Under the pieces are notes generated by a model. It was not told the DNA's origin. It made no database searches and saw only the letters and a program-made list of their open reading frames with translations. Shown piece by piece: positions 32,167 through 42,936 of a DNA stretch of 64,000 bases; within the stretch, counting starts at the first letter, position 1; each line of letters begins with the position of its first letter. The stretch is from Actinomarinicola tropica. GTDB lineage: Bacteria > Actinomycetota > Acidimicrobiia > Acidimicrobiales > SKKL01. Both the position numbers and the translations under genes were made by a program. The stretch spans positions 1,825,001 through 1,889,000 of the forward strand of contig NZ_CP045851.1 in NCBI RefSeq assembly GCF_009650215.1, in the 5' to 3' direction.

Positions 32167-33488
32167 CCGGCGTGGACCGGCCCGATCCGCTGCCCATCGC
32201 GCCGCTCGAGCGTCCGCCGGACGTCACCGTCACGGTGCCGGGGTCGAAGAGCTTCACCAACCGGGCGCTGGTCCTCGCTGCCCTGGCCGACGGCACGTCG
32301 ACGCTCCACGGCGCCCTGGTCGCCGACGACACCGAGGCGATGGCCGCGGCGCTGGAGCAGCTCGGCGTCGGCATCGAGCGCCACGACGGCGGCCGCCGCC
32401 TCGTCGTCCACGGGCTCGGCGGCCGGCTTCCCGCCGGACCCCTGCGGATCGACGCCCGCCTGTCGGGCACGACGGCGCGGTTCCTGCTCCCGGTCCTCGC
32501 GCTCGGGTCCGGGCCCTACGTGCTGGACGGTCGTGCGCCGCTCCGACGCCGTCCCATGGGCCCGACCGTCGACGCCCTCCGTGCCCTCGGCGCCGAGGTC
32601 GACGACGGCGCCGAGACCGGCCCGGGCCACCTCCCGGTCACGGTGAGGGGCTTGGGCACCCGTGGGGGTGCCACCGCGGTGCCCGCCGACCTGTCGAGCC
32701 AGTTCGTGTCCGGCCTCCTCCTCGCCGCGCCGGCCATGCCCGAGGGCCTCGACCTCACGATGCTCGGTGCGGCGGTCTCGCGCCCGTACCTGACGATGAC
32801 CACAGCCACGATGGCCGCCTTCGGCGTCGAGGTCGAACGACCGTCGCCCGATCGCTTCGTCGTCGCGCCCGCCTCCTACCGGGCGACGGCCTACGGCGTC
32901 GAGCCCGACGCCAGCGCCGCCAGCTACTTCCTCGCCGCCGCCGCCCTCACCGGCGGGCGCGTGCGGGTCGCCGGGCTCGGGGCCGGCAGCCTCCAGGGCG
33001 ACATCCGCGTCGTGGCGGTCCTCGAGCAGATGGGCGCGGAGGTGGAGCTGGCCGACGACTCGGTCGAGGTGCGCGGCACCGGGCAGCTGCGAGGCGTCGA
33101 CGTCGACCTGGCCGACCTGCCCGACATGGCGCAGACGATCGCGGTGGTCGCCGCCTTCGCCGACGGGCCGACCACGGTGCGGGGCGTCGAGTTGATCCGC
33201 CACCACGAGACCGACCGGATCGCGGCGGTCGTCGCCGAGCTCCGGCGGTGCGGGCTCACGGTCCACGAGCGGCGCGACGGCTTCACGATCGAGCCCGGGC
33301 CGTTGCGCCCGGCGCGGATCGAGACCTACGACGACCACCGCATGGCCATGAGCTTCGCGCTGCTCGGCCTGCGCGCACCGGGGATCGAGATCGCCGATCC
33401 GGGGTGCGTCGCCAAGACCTTCCCCGACTACTTCGCCACCCTCGACCAGCTGCGCAGGCCCGCAGAGCCCGGGCCGGAGCCGGAGTAG
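32163..33488 (+). CDS. aroA: 3-phosphoshikimate 1-carboxyvinyltransferase (EPSP synthase)
   Basis: A 441-residue enzyme of the shikimate pathway. The phosphoenolpyruvate/substrate site VPGSKSFTNRALVLAALA is near residue 23. The LSGTTARFLLPVLA and DDHRMAMSFALLGL motifs are present, and the Asp-Glu pair in RHHETDRIAA contributes to catalysis. The GTG start overlaps tyrA; a second GTG three codons later is possible. Its TAG stop is shared with the cmk -10 hexamer. Confidence 0.95.
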   Translation: MTGVDRPDPLPIAPLERPPDVTVTVPGSKSFTNRALVLAALADGTSTLHGALVADDTEAMAAALEQLGVGIERHDGGRRLVVHGLGGRLPAGPLRIDARLSGTTARFLLPVLALGSGPYVLDGRAPLRRRPMGPTVDALRALGAEVDDGAETGPGHLPVTVRGLGTRGGATAVPADLSSQFVSGLLLAAPAMPEGLDLTMLGAAVSRPYLTMTTATMAAFGVEVERPSPDRFVVAPASYRATAYGVEPDASAASYFLAAAALTGGRVRVAGLGAGSLQGDIRVVAVLEQMGAEVELADDSVEVRGTGQLRGVDVDLADLPDMAQTIAVVAAFADGPTTVRGVELIRHHETDRIAAVVAELRRCGLTVHERRDGFTIEPGPLRPARIETYDDHRMAMSFALLGLRAPGIEIADPGCVAKTFPDYFATLDQLRRPAEPGPEPE

Positions 33489-33491
33489 GGT
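33486..33491 (+). promoter_or_regulatory. -10 element (TAGGGT) before cmk, overlapping the aroA stop
   Basis: TAGGGT starts at the aroA TAG and ends 10 bases before the cmk ATG, slightly further than in the best leaderless cases, so the cmk mRNA might have a few untranslated bases. Confidence 0.35.
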
Positions 33492-33501
33492 CGCCGCCGC
33501 C

Positions 33502-34137
33502 ATGAGAGTGATCGCCATCGACGGGCCCGCAGGGTCCGGCAAGTCGACCATCGCCCGCCAGCTCGCCACCCGACTCGGGCTCCAGTACCTCGACACCGGC
33601 GCCATGTACCGCGCCGTGGCCTTCGCCGCCCTCCGGCGCGGCGTGGATCCCGCCGACGTCGACGACGTGGCCCGCCTCGCCGAGCGCGTGGACCTGCGCG
33701 TCGACGAGAGCGGCACCCGGGTCGACGGCGTCGACGCCACGATCGAGATCCGCGGGCCGGAGGTCACCCGGGCGGTCAGCATCGTGGCCGCCAACCCGGC
33801 CGTCCGCCGCGAGATGGTGAGCCGCCAGCGCGAGTGGGCCCGCCAGCGCGGGGGAGGGGTCCTCGAGGGGCGCGACATCGGTACGGTCGTGTTCCCCGAC
33901 GCCGAGCTGAAGATCTACCTGACCGCATCGGCCGAGACGCGCGCCGCACGGCGGTCGAAGGAGGTCGCCGACCTGGACTACGAGACGGTCGCCGCCGACC
34001 TCGCCCGCCGCGACGCCCTCGACCAGGGGCGCGAGAGCGATCCCCTGCGCACCGCCGACGACGCGGTCGTCGTCGACACCACCGACCGCACCGTCGACGA
34101 GGTGCTCGACCAGCTGGTGGGGATGCTCGATGTCTGA
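33502..34137 (+). CDS. cmk: Cytidylate kinase
   Basis: A 211-residue P-loop kinase phosphorylating CMP and dCMP. Walker A is DGPAGSGKSTIA at residues 7-18. The CMP-binding YLDTGAMYRAVAF and GRDIGTVVFPDAELKIYLTAS are diagnostic. It overlaps plsC by 8 bases. The order rluB ... cmk matches Rv1711-Rv1712, with tyrA-aroA inserted. Confidence 0.96.
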   Translation: MRVIAIDGPAGSGKSTIARQLATRLGLQYLDTGAMYRAVAFAALRRGVDPADVDDVARLAERVDLRVDESGTRVDGVDATIEIRGPEVTRAVSIVAANPAVRREMVSRQREWARQRGGGVLEGRDIGTVVFPDAELKIYLTASAETRAARRSKEVADLDYETVAADLARRDALDQGRESDPLRTADDAVVVDTTDRTVDEVLDQLVGMLDV

Positions 34138-34873
34138 CCACGCCGACCGCCCGGCCATCTCCTCGGCGCCGCTCACGCCCGCCCAGCGGGTGATGTACCG
34201 GTTCGTCAGGGGCGTGATCTTCCTCGTCGCCAAGCTGTACTTCCGCGTGGAGATCACCGGACGTCAGAACCTCCCGCCATCGGGCGCCTACATCGTCGCC
34301 CCGGCGCACCGCTCGAACCTCGACACACCGCTCATGCCGGTCATCACCCGCCGCAACCTGCGGGCGATGGGCAAGGACTCGCTGTGGAAGGCCAGCCGGT
34401 TCGGCGGGTGGTTCCTCACGTCGATGGGCGGCTTCCCCGTCGCCCGTGGCACCGCCGACCGCTCGGCCCTGCACGCCGCCGAGGAGGTCGTCGAGCGGGG
34501 CGAGCCGCTCATCATGTTCCCCGAGGGCACCCGCCGGCACGGCCCCCACATCTGGGAGCTCTACGACGGTCCGGCCTTCGTCGCGGCCCGGACCAACACG
34601 CCGATCGTGCCCATCGGCATCGGCGGCTCCGAGCGCGCCATGGGACGCGGCGTGAAGATCCCCAAGCCGGTGAAGATCTCGATCGTCATCGGCGAGCCGA
34701 TCCTGCCGCCTCGCCGGGAGCCCGGCGACCGGGTGCCGCGGCGGGTCGTGAAGGAGCTCACCGCCGAGCTGCACCGCAAGGTCCAGGACCTCTTCGACGA
34801 GGCCCAGCAGCGGGCGGGCCGCGGCGCCGACGTCGTGCTCCCGCACCCCGAGCAGCCGCCGAAGGAAGCTTGA
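34130..34873 (+). CDS. plsC: 1-acyl-sn-glycerol-3-phosphate acyltransferase (PlsC family)
   Basis: A 247-residue acyltransferase making phosphatidic acid. The catalytic H-x4-D is HRSNLD near residue 59, and FPEGTRR is near 128. A hydrophobic N-terminal stretch (YRFVRGVIFLVAKLYFRV) would anchor it to the inner membrane face. The cmk-plsC pair is also seen in clostridia, where ispH follows; ispH is nearby here but on the other strand. Confidence 0.9.
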   Translation: MSDHADRPAISSAPLTPAQRVMYRFVRGVIFLVAKLYFRVEITGRQNLPPSGAYIVAPAHRSNLDTPLMPVITRRNLRAMGKDSLWKASRFGGWFLTSMGGFPVARGTADRSALHAAEEVVERGEPLIMFPEGTRRHGPHIWELYDGPAFVAARTNTPIVPIGIGGSERAMGRGVKIPKPVKISIVIGEPILPPRREPGDRVPRRVVKELTAELHRKVQDLFDEAQQRAGRGADVVLPHPEQPPKEA

Positions 34874-34899
34874 CAGCGCCACCTCGGGCGGGGCACCGT
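34870..34899 (+). promoter_or_regulatory. leuA promoter: TTGACA ... CACCGT
   Basis: A perfect -35, TTGACA, at 34870-34875 overlaps the plsC stop. With an 18-base spacer the -10 is CACCGT at 34894-34899, ending 7 bases before the GTG of the leader peptide. The leader peptide would thus be translated from a leaderless 5' end. Confidence 0.6.
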
Positions 34900-34906
34900 G
34901 TCAGGC

Positions 34907-36794
<1,888 letters not shown>

Positions 36795-36806
36795 GGCGCC
36801 GGTCGC

Positions 36807-37943
36807 TCAGTCGTCGTCCTCGCCGAGGACGTCCTCCGGCTCGACGTCGGGCGGGACGTCCTCGGCGCGGTCGACCTTGGCCCGCTCCCGCAGGTAGCCG
36901 ACGACGCGGACGCCGCTCGCGAGCAGCGGCACGGCGATGAACGCGCCGAGGACGCCGAGCGTGACACCGCCTGCGGTGAGGGCGAGGAGGATCGCCAGCG
37001 GGTGGACCTTGGTGGCGCGTCCCACGATGAGCGGCTCGAGGAGGTTGCCCTCCGCCTGCTGGACGACGACGTTGACCGCCACCACGGCGAGGGCGAGCCC
37101 TGCGCCGCCCTCGGCCAGGGCGACGAGGACGGCGACCGCACCGGCCGTGAACGCGCCGACGATCGGGAAGAGCCCGCCGATGAAGATGAGGATGCTGAGG
37201 GGGACCACGAGCGGCACGCCGAGGACCAGCAGGCCGAGCCCGATGAGCACGGCGTCGGCGGCGGCCACGACGAGCTGGCCCCGGAAGTAGCCGCCGATCG
37301 TCGTCCAGACCCTCCGGCCGACCTCGGCCACGTCGTCGCGGTACGCGGCCGGCGACATGTCGAGCAGGAAGCCGACGATGCGCTCGCCGTCCTTCAGGAA
37401 GAAGAACAAGGTGACGACCGCGAGCAGCGCGCCGGTGAGCAGCTCGAGCGCGGTGGTCGCGAAGCGCCCGATCCGCCCGTCCTCGCCGTTGAACCCCGAC
37501 CACTCACGGACCTGGTCGACCAGCTCGTCGGAGGGCGGGATCTCGACCCCGACATTGTCGTCGACCCACGTCGAGATCTCGTCGTAGGCCTGCTCCAGGC
37601 TCGCCCCGAGGTCGTCGAGCTCGGTGGCGACCAGGTAGCCGAGGCCCGACAGGAGCGCGAGCGTGCCGACGACCAGCGCGGCGACGAGGAGCCCCGCCAC
37701 GGCCCCGGGACGCCAGCCGCGCTCCTTCATGCGCTCCGAGAGCGGCGCGATCAGGGCCGCGGGGAACAGCGCGATGGCGAGGGGGATGACGACGAGCCGG
37801 AACAGCCCGAGGAACAGGACCAGCAGGACGACGAGGACCGCGATCCCGACCAGGCTCCACGCGACCCGCCCGGCCCGACGCAGCGGCTCGGAGCGCACGG
37901 CCGGCCCGCCGAGGCGGACGGGGGACGGGTCGGGGTCGGACAT
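36807..37943 (-). CDS. AI-2E family transporter / PerM-like permease
   Basis: A 378-residue membrane protein with about 8 hydrophobic segments. The family core VGVEIPPSDELVDQVREWSG, then LFFFLKDGERIVGFLLDMSP and VPLSILIFIGGLFPIVGAFTAG, is typical of UPF0118/AI-2E transporters. Members export autoinducer-2, act as Na+/H+ antiporters or are uncharacterised; the substrate is unknown here. The last 25 residues are acidic. It starts at ATG with GGAG upstream and is convergent with leuA (12-base gap). Confidence 0.88.
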   Translation of the reverse strand: MSDPDPSPVRLGGPAVRSEPLRRAGRVAWSLVGIAVLVVLLVLFLGLFRLVVIPLAIALFPAALIAPLSERMKERGWRPGAVAGLLVAALVVGTLALLSGLGYLVATELDDLGASLEQAYDEISTWVDDNVGVEIPPSDELVDQVREWSGFNGEDGRIGRFATTALELLTGALLAVVTLFFFLKDGERIVGFLLDMSPAAYRDDVAEVGRRVWTTIGGYFRGQLVVAAADAVLIGLGLLVLGVPLVVPLSILIFIGGLFPIVGAFTAGAVAVLVALAEGGAGLALAVVAVNVVVQQAEGNLLEPLIVGRATKVHPLAILLALTAGGVTLGVLGAFIAVPLLASGVRVVGYLRERAKVDRAEDVPPDVEPEDVLGEDDD

Positions 37944-38032
37944 GCGCGCTCCGGGGGTCGTGGGCCGTCGGGGACGGTGACGACCGCCGGGCGGCTACCC
38001 GCCCTGGCGCGGCGGGCAAACGCGGGGCGCGA

Positions 38033-38611
38033 TCAGTCCTTGCGGGGGATCGCGGGCTGGCGCACCCGCGCGGTGAGCTTGCGGACCAGCGGCTCGAAGT
38101 GCTCGAGGGGCAGCGTGTCGTAGTCGGGATCGAACGCCGTCTGGTCCCACTCGTCGGCGAAGCGGGCCGTCAGCTCGAACCACGGTTCGTCGCGGTAGCG
38201 GTCCCGCATGTGCGGGTCGCCGCCGAAGTGGTGGTAGTAGTGCTGGCCCTGGAAGTCCTGGTGGGTGCGGATCATGTGGTACACGTCCTCACGCACGTAG
38301 GGCTTGATGATCTCCGCGGCGATCGCCGGGTGGTTCGGCACGCTGATCGCCTTGCCCACGTCGTGCATCAGGGCGGCGAAGACGACCTCCTCGTCGGCGC
38401 CGGCCCGCTCGGCGAGCGTGGCCGCCTGGAGGCAGTGGGTGAGCTGGTCGGTGCTGAACCCGTCGACCACGTCGTCGAGCGAGCGGAGGAGCATCAGCAT
38501 GCGCTCGGCCACCCGCCCCTGGTTCTTGTTGGTCTCGGCGCCGATGACGGCCCACTGCTCGGCCGTCGACTCGTCCATGCGTCGGAAGGTGTCCGTCGAA
38601 GTCGTCGTCAT
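38033..38611 (-). CDS. HD-domain protein resembling PhnZ/MIOX-type oxygenases
   Basis: A 192-residue protein. The ligand pattern His (LTHCLQ, near 58), His-Asp (ALMHDVGK, near 84), His (VPNHPAIAAEII), His (IRTHQDFQGQHYY) and Asp (ADEWDQTAFD) matches the six ligands of the mixed-valent di-iron HD oxygenases PhnZ and myo-inositol oxygenase, not only those of phosphohydrolases. GGDPHMRDRYRDEPWF also resembles that family. The substrate is unknown, and no phosphonate genes are nearby. It follows the CopD-like gene on the same strand. Confidence 0.75.
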   Translation of the reverse strand: MTTTSTDTFRRMDESTAEQWAVIGAETNKNQGRVAERMLMLLRSLDDVVDGFSTDQLTHCLQAATLAERAGADEEVVFAALMHDVGKAISVPNHPAIAAEIIKPYVREDVYHMIRTHQDFQGQHYYHHFGGDPHMRDRYRDEPWFELTARFADEWDQTAFDPDYDTLPLEHFEPLVRKLTARVRQPAIPRKD

Positions 38612-38643
38612 GTGGGCCAGTGTGCCCGATGGCTCACCCGATG

Positions 38644-39048
38644 TCAGCCGCGGAGCACCACGCCGAGGACGAGGGCGGCGACGGCGGCGAGGAAGCCGAG
38701 CGCGCCGCCGATGGCCAGGGCCACCTTCGAGCGTCCCACGATGTGGACCGCCACGCCGATGCCCGAGAGCGCCACGACGAGCAGCTTCACGCCGAGGGTC
38801 ACGTGGTACGCCGTGGTGCGGTCGCCGACGTCGATGACGAGAAGGTGCCAGACGCCGGTGGCGACGAGCAGCGCGTAGCCGCCCCAGGCGATCTGGTTGA
38901 ACCGACGTGCCACCACCGCCGGGGCGGCCTCGTCGAGTCCCCGGACCGTCGGCAGCAGGTAGAGCATGGTGATCTGGCCGCCGACCCAGACGGTGGCCCC
39001 GAGGATGTGGAGCGCGAGTCGGACGGTGTCGACGGTGACCGGCAGCAT
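38644..39048 (-). CDS. CopD-like four-helix membrane protein
   Basis: A 134-residue protein with four membrane helices. The opening RLALHILGATVWVGGQI with His in helix 1, a second His in VATGVWHLL and a third in YHVTLGVKLLV resemble CopD/DUF2269-type proteins that bind copper or haem. Function is not established. It begins 21 bases after ispH ends and precedes the HD oxygenase-like gene, so ispH-copD-like-HD may be one transcript, though an own -10 is visible. Confidence 0.68.
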   Translation of the reverse strand: MLPVTVDTVRLALHILGATVWVGGQITMLYLLPTVRGLDEAAPAVVARRFNQIAWGGYALLVATGVWHLLVIDVGDRTTAYHVTLGVKLLVVALSGIGVAVHIVGRSKVALAIGGALGFLAAVAALVLGVVLRG

Positions 39049-39055
39049 GCCCGTT

Positions 39056-39061
39056 TGTCTA
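39056..39061 (-). promoter_or_regulatory. -10-like element (TAGACA) before the CopD-like gene
   Basis: On the minus strand TAGACA ends 7 bases before the ATG at 39048. It lacks the final T of the common hexamer, so it is weaker evidence. Confidence 0.3.
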
Positions 39062-39068
39062 GTGCACG

Positions 39069-40097
39069 CTAGAGGTCGGCGAGGACCGCAGAGGCGCTCA
39101 CGTCACGGTCGTTCAGCGCCGGGCGGTCGGGCACCGAGCCGCCCATCGTGAGGGTGGCCACGACGTCGACCGCGGTGATGAGCTCGCGGAGCGCACGCGG
39201 GGGAGGGAAGTACTCCTCCTCCTCGGTGATGCGGACCTCCTCGACGCCGTCGCGTGGCGCGAGGCGGGTGATGACGGCGTCGACGAGCTCCTCGGGCGCC
39301 GACGCGCCGGCGGTGACGCCGACCGTGCCCGACAGGTCGTCGGGCAGCTCCTCGGCATCGTTGATCCGGTAGACGCGGGGGCACCCCTGCTCTCGGGCCA
39401 GCTTCTCGAGCGCACGGGTGTTCGACGAGTTCGCCGAGCCGATGACGACCATGGCGTCGACCTTGCCGGCGATCTGCATCAGCGCCGACTGGCGGTTGGT
39501 CGTGGCGAAGCACAGGTCGGAGCGGCCGGGGAGCCACACGTCGGGGAAGCGGTCCCGCGTGGCCTCCATCACGCCGGCCCAGTCCCGGTGGCTGAGGGTC
39601 GTCTGCGCGAGCAGCGCCACCGGCCCGTCGAGCGGGGGGAGGGCGTCGACCTCGTCGACGGTCTCCACCCGGTGGATGGCCTGGGGGGCCACGGCCATCG
39701 TGCCGACGGCCTCCTCGTGGCCGTCGTGGCCGACGTAGACGATCTGGTAGCCCTTGCCGGCCCTGACCTTCACCTCGTGGTGGACCTTGGTGACGAGCGG
39801 GCAGACGGCGTCGACCACGTAGCCGCCGCTGGCCTTGGCCGCGGCGACCACCTCGGGGGCCGAGCCGTGGGCGGAGAGCATGATCGGACGACCGGGCGGC
39901 ACCTCGGCCACGTCGTCGACGAAGACCACCCCCTGCTGCTCGAAGCGCTCCACGACCCGCTGGTTGTGGACGATCTCGTGGTAGCAGTACACGGGCGGCT
40001 CGAAGGCCCGCACCATCCACGCCAGGGCCTTGATGGCCATCTCCACGCCGGCGCAGAAGCCACGGGGGGCGGCCAGGAGCACGAGGTCGACGTTCAC
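39069..40097 (-). CDS. ispH: 4-hydroxy-3-methylbut-2-enyl diphosphate reductase
   Basis: A 342-residue final enzyme of the MEP isoprenoid pathway. The three cluster cysteines are in APRGFCAGVEMA, VDAVCPLVTKVHHE and SDLCFATTNRQ, and the catalytic Glu-containing TTLS segment is present. It makes IPP and DMAPP, using reduced ferredoxin or flavodoxin. An upstream GTG at 40106 lies inside the -10 hexamer, so GTG 40097 is preferred. It is divergent from the DUF512 gene. Confidence 0.95.
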   Translation of the reverse strand: MNVDLVLLAAPRGFCAGVEMAIKALAWMVRAFEPPVYCYHEIVHNQRVVERFEQQGVVFVDDVAEVPPGRPIMLSAHGSAPEVVAAAKASGGYVVDAVCPLVTKVHHEVKVRAGKGYQIVYVGHDGHEEAVGTMAVAPQAIHRVETVDEVDALPPLDGPVALLAQTTLSHRDWAGVMEATRDRFPDVWLPGRSDLCFATTNRQSALMQIAGKVDAMVVIGSANSSNTRALEKLAREQGCPRVYRINDAEELPDDLSGTVGVTAGASAPEELVDAVITRLAPRDGVEEVRITEEEEYFPPPRALRELITAVDVVATLTMGGSVPDRPALNDRDVSASAVLADL

Positions 40098-40104
40098 CCC
40101 GTCC

Positions 40105-40110
40105 ACGCTA
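40105..40110 (-). promoter_or_regulatory. -10 element (TAGCGT) of ispH, deciding the start
   Basis: TAGCGT on the minus strand ends 7 bases before GTG 40097 and contains the start of the alternative GTG 40106, making that start unlikely to be transcribed. Confidence 0.5.
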
Positions 40111-40131
40111 CCGATCCGGCCGACCGCCCCC

Positions 40132-40137
40132 TATCCT
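40132..40137 (+). promoter_or_regulatory. -10 element (TATCCT) of the DUF512 gene
   Basis: TATCCT ends 6 bases before the GTG at 40144, with no SD. It lies 22 bases from the divergent ispH -10, so the two promoters share a short control region. Confidence 0.5.
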
Positions 40138-40143
40138 TGCGGG

Positions 40144-41577
40144 GTGTCTCGGCCCCGTGTCATCGCCGTGGCCCCGTCATCGCCGGCCGCGCGCGCCGGC
40201 GTCGTCGCGGGCGACGAGATCCTCGCCATCAACGGCGAGGTGCCGCGCGACGTCATCGCGTACCGCATGCTCGTCGACGACGCCGATCCGGTGCTCGAGA
40301 TCGACCGTGGCGGCCTGGTCCGGGAGCTCACCGTCGCCAAGCGGGAGGGCGAGGCGCTCGGTGCCGAGGTCCACTCCGCCCTGTTCGACCAGGTGCGCAC
40401 CTGCGACAACCACTGCGAGTTCTGCTTCATCTACCAGCTCCCGCCGGGGATGCGGAAGAGCCTCTACCTGAAGGACGACGACTACCGGCTGTCGTTCCTC
40501 TACGGGAACTTCACCACCCTCACCCGCTTCACCGAGCTCGACCTCGAGCGGGTCGTCACCGAGGGGCTCTCGCCGCTGCACGTGAGCATCCACGCCACCG
40601 ACCCCGAGGTCCGCGTCGACATGCTGCGCAACCGGCGGGGCGCCACGAGCCTGCGCTGGCTGCGCGCGCTCCTCGACCACGGCGTCGAGGTCCACGGCCA
40701 GATCGTCGTGTGCCCGGGCATCAACGACGGCGACGTCCTGGCCGACACGCTCGCCGGCGTGCTCGACCGCTACCCCGAGCTCGCCAGCCTGTGCGTCGTG
40801 CCGCTCGGGATCAGCCGCCACTCGAACGAGCCCCGGATGCGGGCCCACACCCAGGCCGAGGCCGAGCGGGTCTGCGACCTCGTCGACGGGTGGCAGGCCA
40901 CCTACCTCGAGCTGCTCGGCCACCGGCTGGTCTTCGCCGCCGACGAGTACTACCTCCTCGCCGGACGCCCGTTCCCCGACGCCGGGACCTACGAGGGCTT
41001 CCCGATGCACGAGGACGGCATCGGCATGGCTCGCACCTTCGAACGGGAGCTGATGGGCGAGGTCGACGAGGCGACCGGCCCGCAGGCCGGCTTCTTCGCC
41101 TGGGTCGACGGCGCGCCGGCCGAGGGCTACCGGGCCCCGAGGACGACGGCGCCCGGGTGCGGCCCGGCGGGCGGCGACGGCGGTGCGACGCTGCGCATCG
41201 GCCCCCGGCGCGACGCGCCGGTCGGCCTCCTCACCGCTCCGCTCGGCGCCCAGGTGCTCCGCCCGCTCGTCGAGCGCCTCGGCCGCGACGACGTCCGCGT
41301 CGTCGAGGTCACCAACGAGTTCTTCGGCGGGAACGTCGGCGTCACCGGGCTGATGGTGGGCGAGGACCTCTCCCGCACGCTCGCGGCGCAGCCTGCAGGG
41401 CACCGGTACCTGCTGCCCGACGTCTGCCTCAGCCAGGGACGCTTCCTCGACGGCCTCACGCCCGAGGACCTGCCCCGACCCGTCGAGGTCGTCGCCACCG
41501 ACGGCATCGCCCTGCGGGCCGCGCTCGGCCTCGACGCCACCACGCCGACCCACGAGATGCAGGAGGTCGGTCGATGA
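40144..41577 (+). CDS. DUF512 radical-SAM protein with N-terminal PDZ domain
   Basis: A 477-residue protein. Residues 1-60 are a PDZ-like segment (GVVAGDEILAINGE). The radical-SAM Cys motif C-x3-C-x2-C is in RTCDNHCEFCF near residue 87, followed by a reduced TIM-barrel-like middle (HVSIHATDPEVR) and the C-terminal DUF512 domain (VTNEFFGGNVGVTGLM). Function is unknown. It overlaps der by 4 bases, an arrangement also known in clostridia, suggesting a link to ribosome assembly or membrane lipid genes. Anaerobe-type Fe-S chemistry is expected. Confidence 0.9.
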   Translation: MSRPRVIAVAPSSPAARAGVVAGDEILAINGEVPRDVIAYRMLVDDADPVLEIDRGGLVRELTVAKREGEALGAEVHSALFDQVRTCDNHCEFCFIYQLPPGMRKSLYLKDDDYRLSFLYGNFTTLTRFTELDLERVVTEGLSPLHVSIHATDPEVRVDMLRNRRGATSLRWLRALLDHGVEVHGQIVVCPGINDGDVLADTLAGVLDRYPELASLCVVPLGISRHSNEPRMRAHTQAEAERVCDLVDGWQATYLELLGHRLVFAADEYYLLAGRPFPDAGTYEGFPMHEDGIGMARTFERELMGEVDEATGPQAGFFAWVDGAPAEGYRAPRTTAPGCGPAGGDGGATLRIGPRRDAPVGLLTAPLGAQVLRPLVERLGRDDVRVVEVTNEFFGGNVGVTGLMVGEDLSRTLAAQPAGHRYLLPDVCLSQGRFLDGLTPEDLPRPVEVVATDGIALRAALGLDATTPTHEMQEVGR

Positions 41578-42929
41578 GCCCGTCCCCGTCGACCGCCACC
41601 ACCCCCAGCCAGGAGCTGCCCGCCGTCGTCATCGTCGGTCGCCCGAACGTCGGCAAGTCCACGCTGCTCAACCGGGTGCTCGGTCGCCGCGAGGCCATCG
41701 TCGAGGAGCGCCCGGGGGTCACCCGCGACCGCAAGGAGGTCGAGGCCGAGTGGCGGGGCCGCCCGTTCCGCCTCGTCGACACCGGCGGGTGGCTGCCGTC
41801 GGGCTCCGCGCTCGACGACAAGGTGTCGCGCCAGAGCGAGAAGGCGATGCGCGAGGCCGACCTGGTCCTGTTCGTGGTCGACGCGTCCGTGGGCATCACC
41901 GAGGAGGACGGGCGCGTCGCCGAGCTGCTCCGTCGCGCCGACGTCCCCGTGATGGTGCTCGCCAACAAGGTCGACGACTCGAACCGCGAGGGCGCGGCAT
42001 GGGAGCTCATGGCGCTCGGGCTCGGCGAGCCGTGGCCGATCAGCGCCCTGCACGGACGGGGCACCGGCGACATGCTCGACGCCCTCGTCGACCAGCTGCC
42101 CGAGTGGACGCCCGAGGACGAGATCGAGGTCGAGGAGGCCGCCCCGCTCGACGAGGAGCGCACGTTCTCGGTCTCGATCGTCGGTCGCCCGAACGTCGGC
42201 AAGTCGACGCTCTTCAACCGCCTGATCGGCGACGAGCGCGCCGTCGTCCACGACATGCCCGGCACGACGCGCGACGCCGTCGACACCATCGTCGAGACGC
42301 CCGACGGCCCGATCCGGTTCGTCGACACCGCCGGCATGCGACGGCGGAGCCGCATCGACGAGGGCACCGAGTACTACTCGTTCGTCCGTGCCCTGAAGGC
42401 GGTCGACTCCTCCGACGTCGCCCTCCTCGTCATCGACGCCACCGAGGGCATCACCCACCAGGACCAGCGTCTCGCCGAGCGCATCGACGCCGCTGGCTGC
42501 CCCGTCGTCGTCCTCCTCAACAAGTGGGAGACCCTCGACGCCGAGCAGCGCGAGGACATCACCTACCAGGTCGGCCAGAAGCTGCGCTTCCTCGGCGAGG
42601 CGGCGGTGCTGAAGATCAGCGCGCTGACGGGCAAGGGCGTCCACAACCTGCTGCCGGCCCTCGCCGACGCCATCGCGGACTACCACACCCGCATCCCCAC
42701 CCGGAAGGTGAACGACGTCATCCGGGCCGCCCAGCAGGCCCAACCGGCGCCGCACGGCGCCCGGGTGCTGTACGCCACGCAGGGGGCGGTCGACCCGCCG
42801 ACCTTCACGCTGTTCGCCAACCGCGAGCTGCCCCAGACCTACGTGCGGTACCTCGAGCGCAAGCTCCGGGAGGAGCTCGACCTCGGCGCCACGCCGATCA
42901 AGATGCGCATCCGTCGCCGGTCCAACTGA
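41574..42929 (+). CDS. der: GTPase Der (EngA), ribosome assembly
   Basis: A 451-residue tandem GTPase. Two G1 motifs, GRPNVGKSTLL (near 24) and GRPNVGKSTLF (near 203), DTGG and DTAG G3 motifs, and NKVD and NKWE G4 motifs are seen. The C-terminal KH-like domain contains TFTLFANRELPQTYVRYLER. It acts in 50S maturation. It is the last gene of the Rv1691-Rv1713-like string. Confidence 0.96.
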   Translation: MSPSPSTATTPSQELPAVVIVGRPNVGKSTLLNRVLGRREAIVEERPGVTRDRKEVEAEWRGRPFRLVDTGGWLPSGSALDDKVSRQSEKAMREADLVLFVVDASVGITEEDGRVAELLRRADVPVMVLANKVDDSNREGAAWELMALGLGEPWPISALHGRGTGDMLDALVDQLPEWTPEDEIEVEEAAPLDEERTFSVSIVGRPNVGKSTLFNRLIGDERAVVHDMPGTTRDAVDTIVETPDGPIRFVDTAGMRRRSRIDEGTEYYSFVRALKAVDSSDVALLVIDATEGITHQDQRLAERIDAAGCPVVVLLNKWETLDAEQREDITYQVGQKLRFLGEAAVLKISALTGKGVHNLLPALADAIADYHTRIPTRKVNDVIRAAQQAQPAPHGARVLYATQGAVDPPTFTLFANRELPQTYVRYLERKLREELDLGATPIKMRIRRRSN

Positions 42930-42936
42930 CCGCCAC

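Noticed and set aside
39060-39073. Near-palindrome CTAGTGCACGCTAG at the ispH end
   Set aside because: The CTAG ends match but the centre does not pair well, and it falls in coding sequence.
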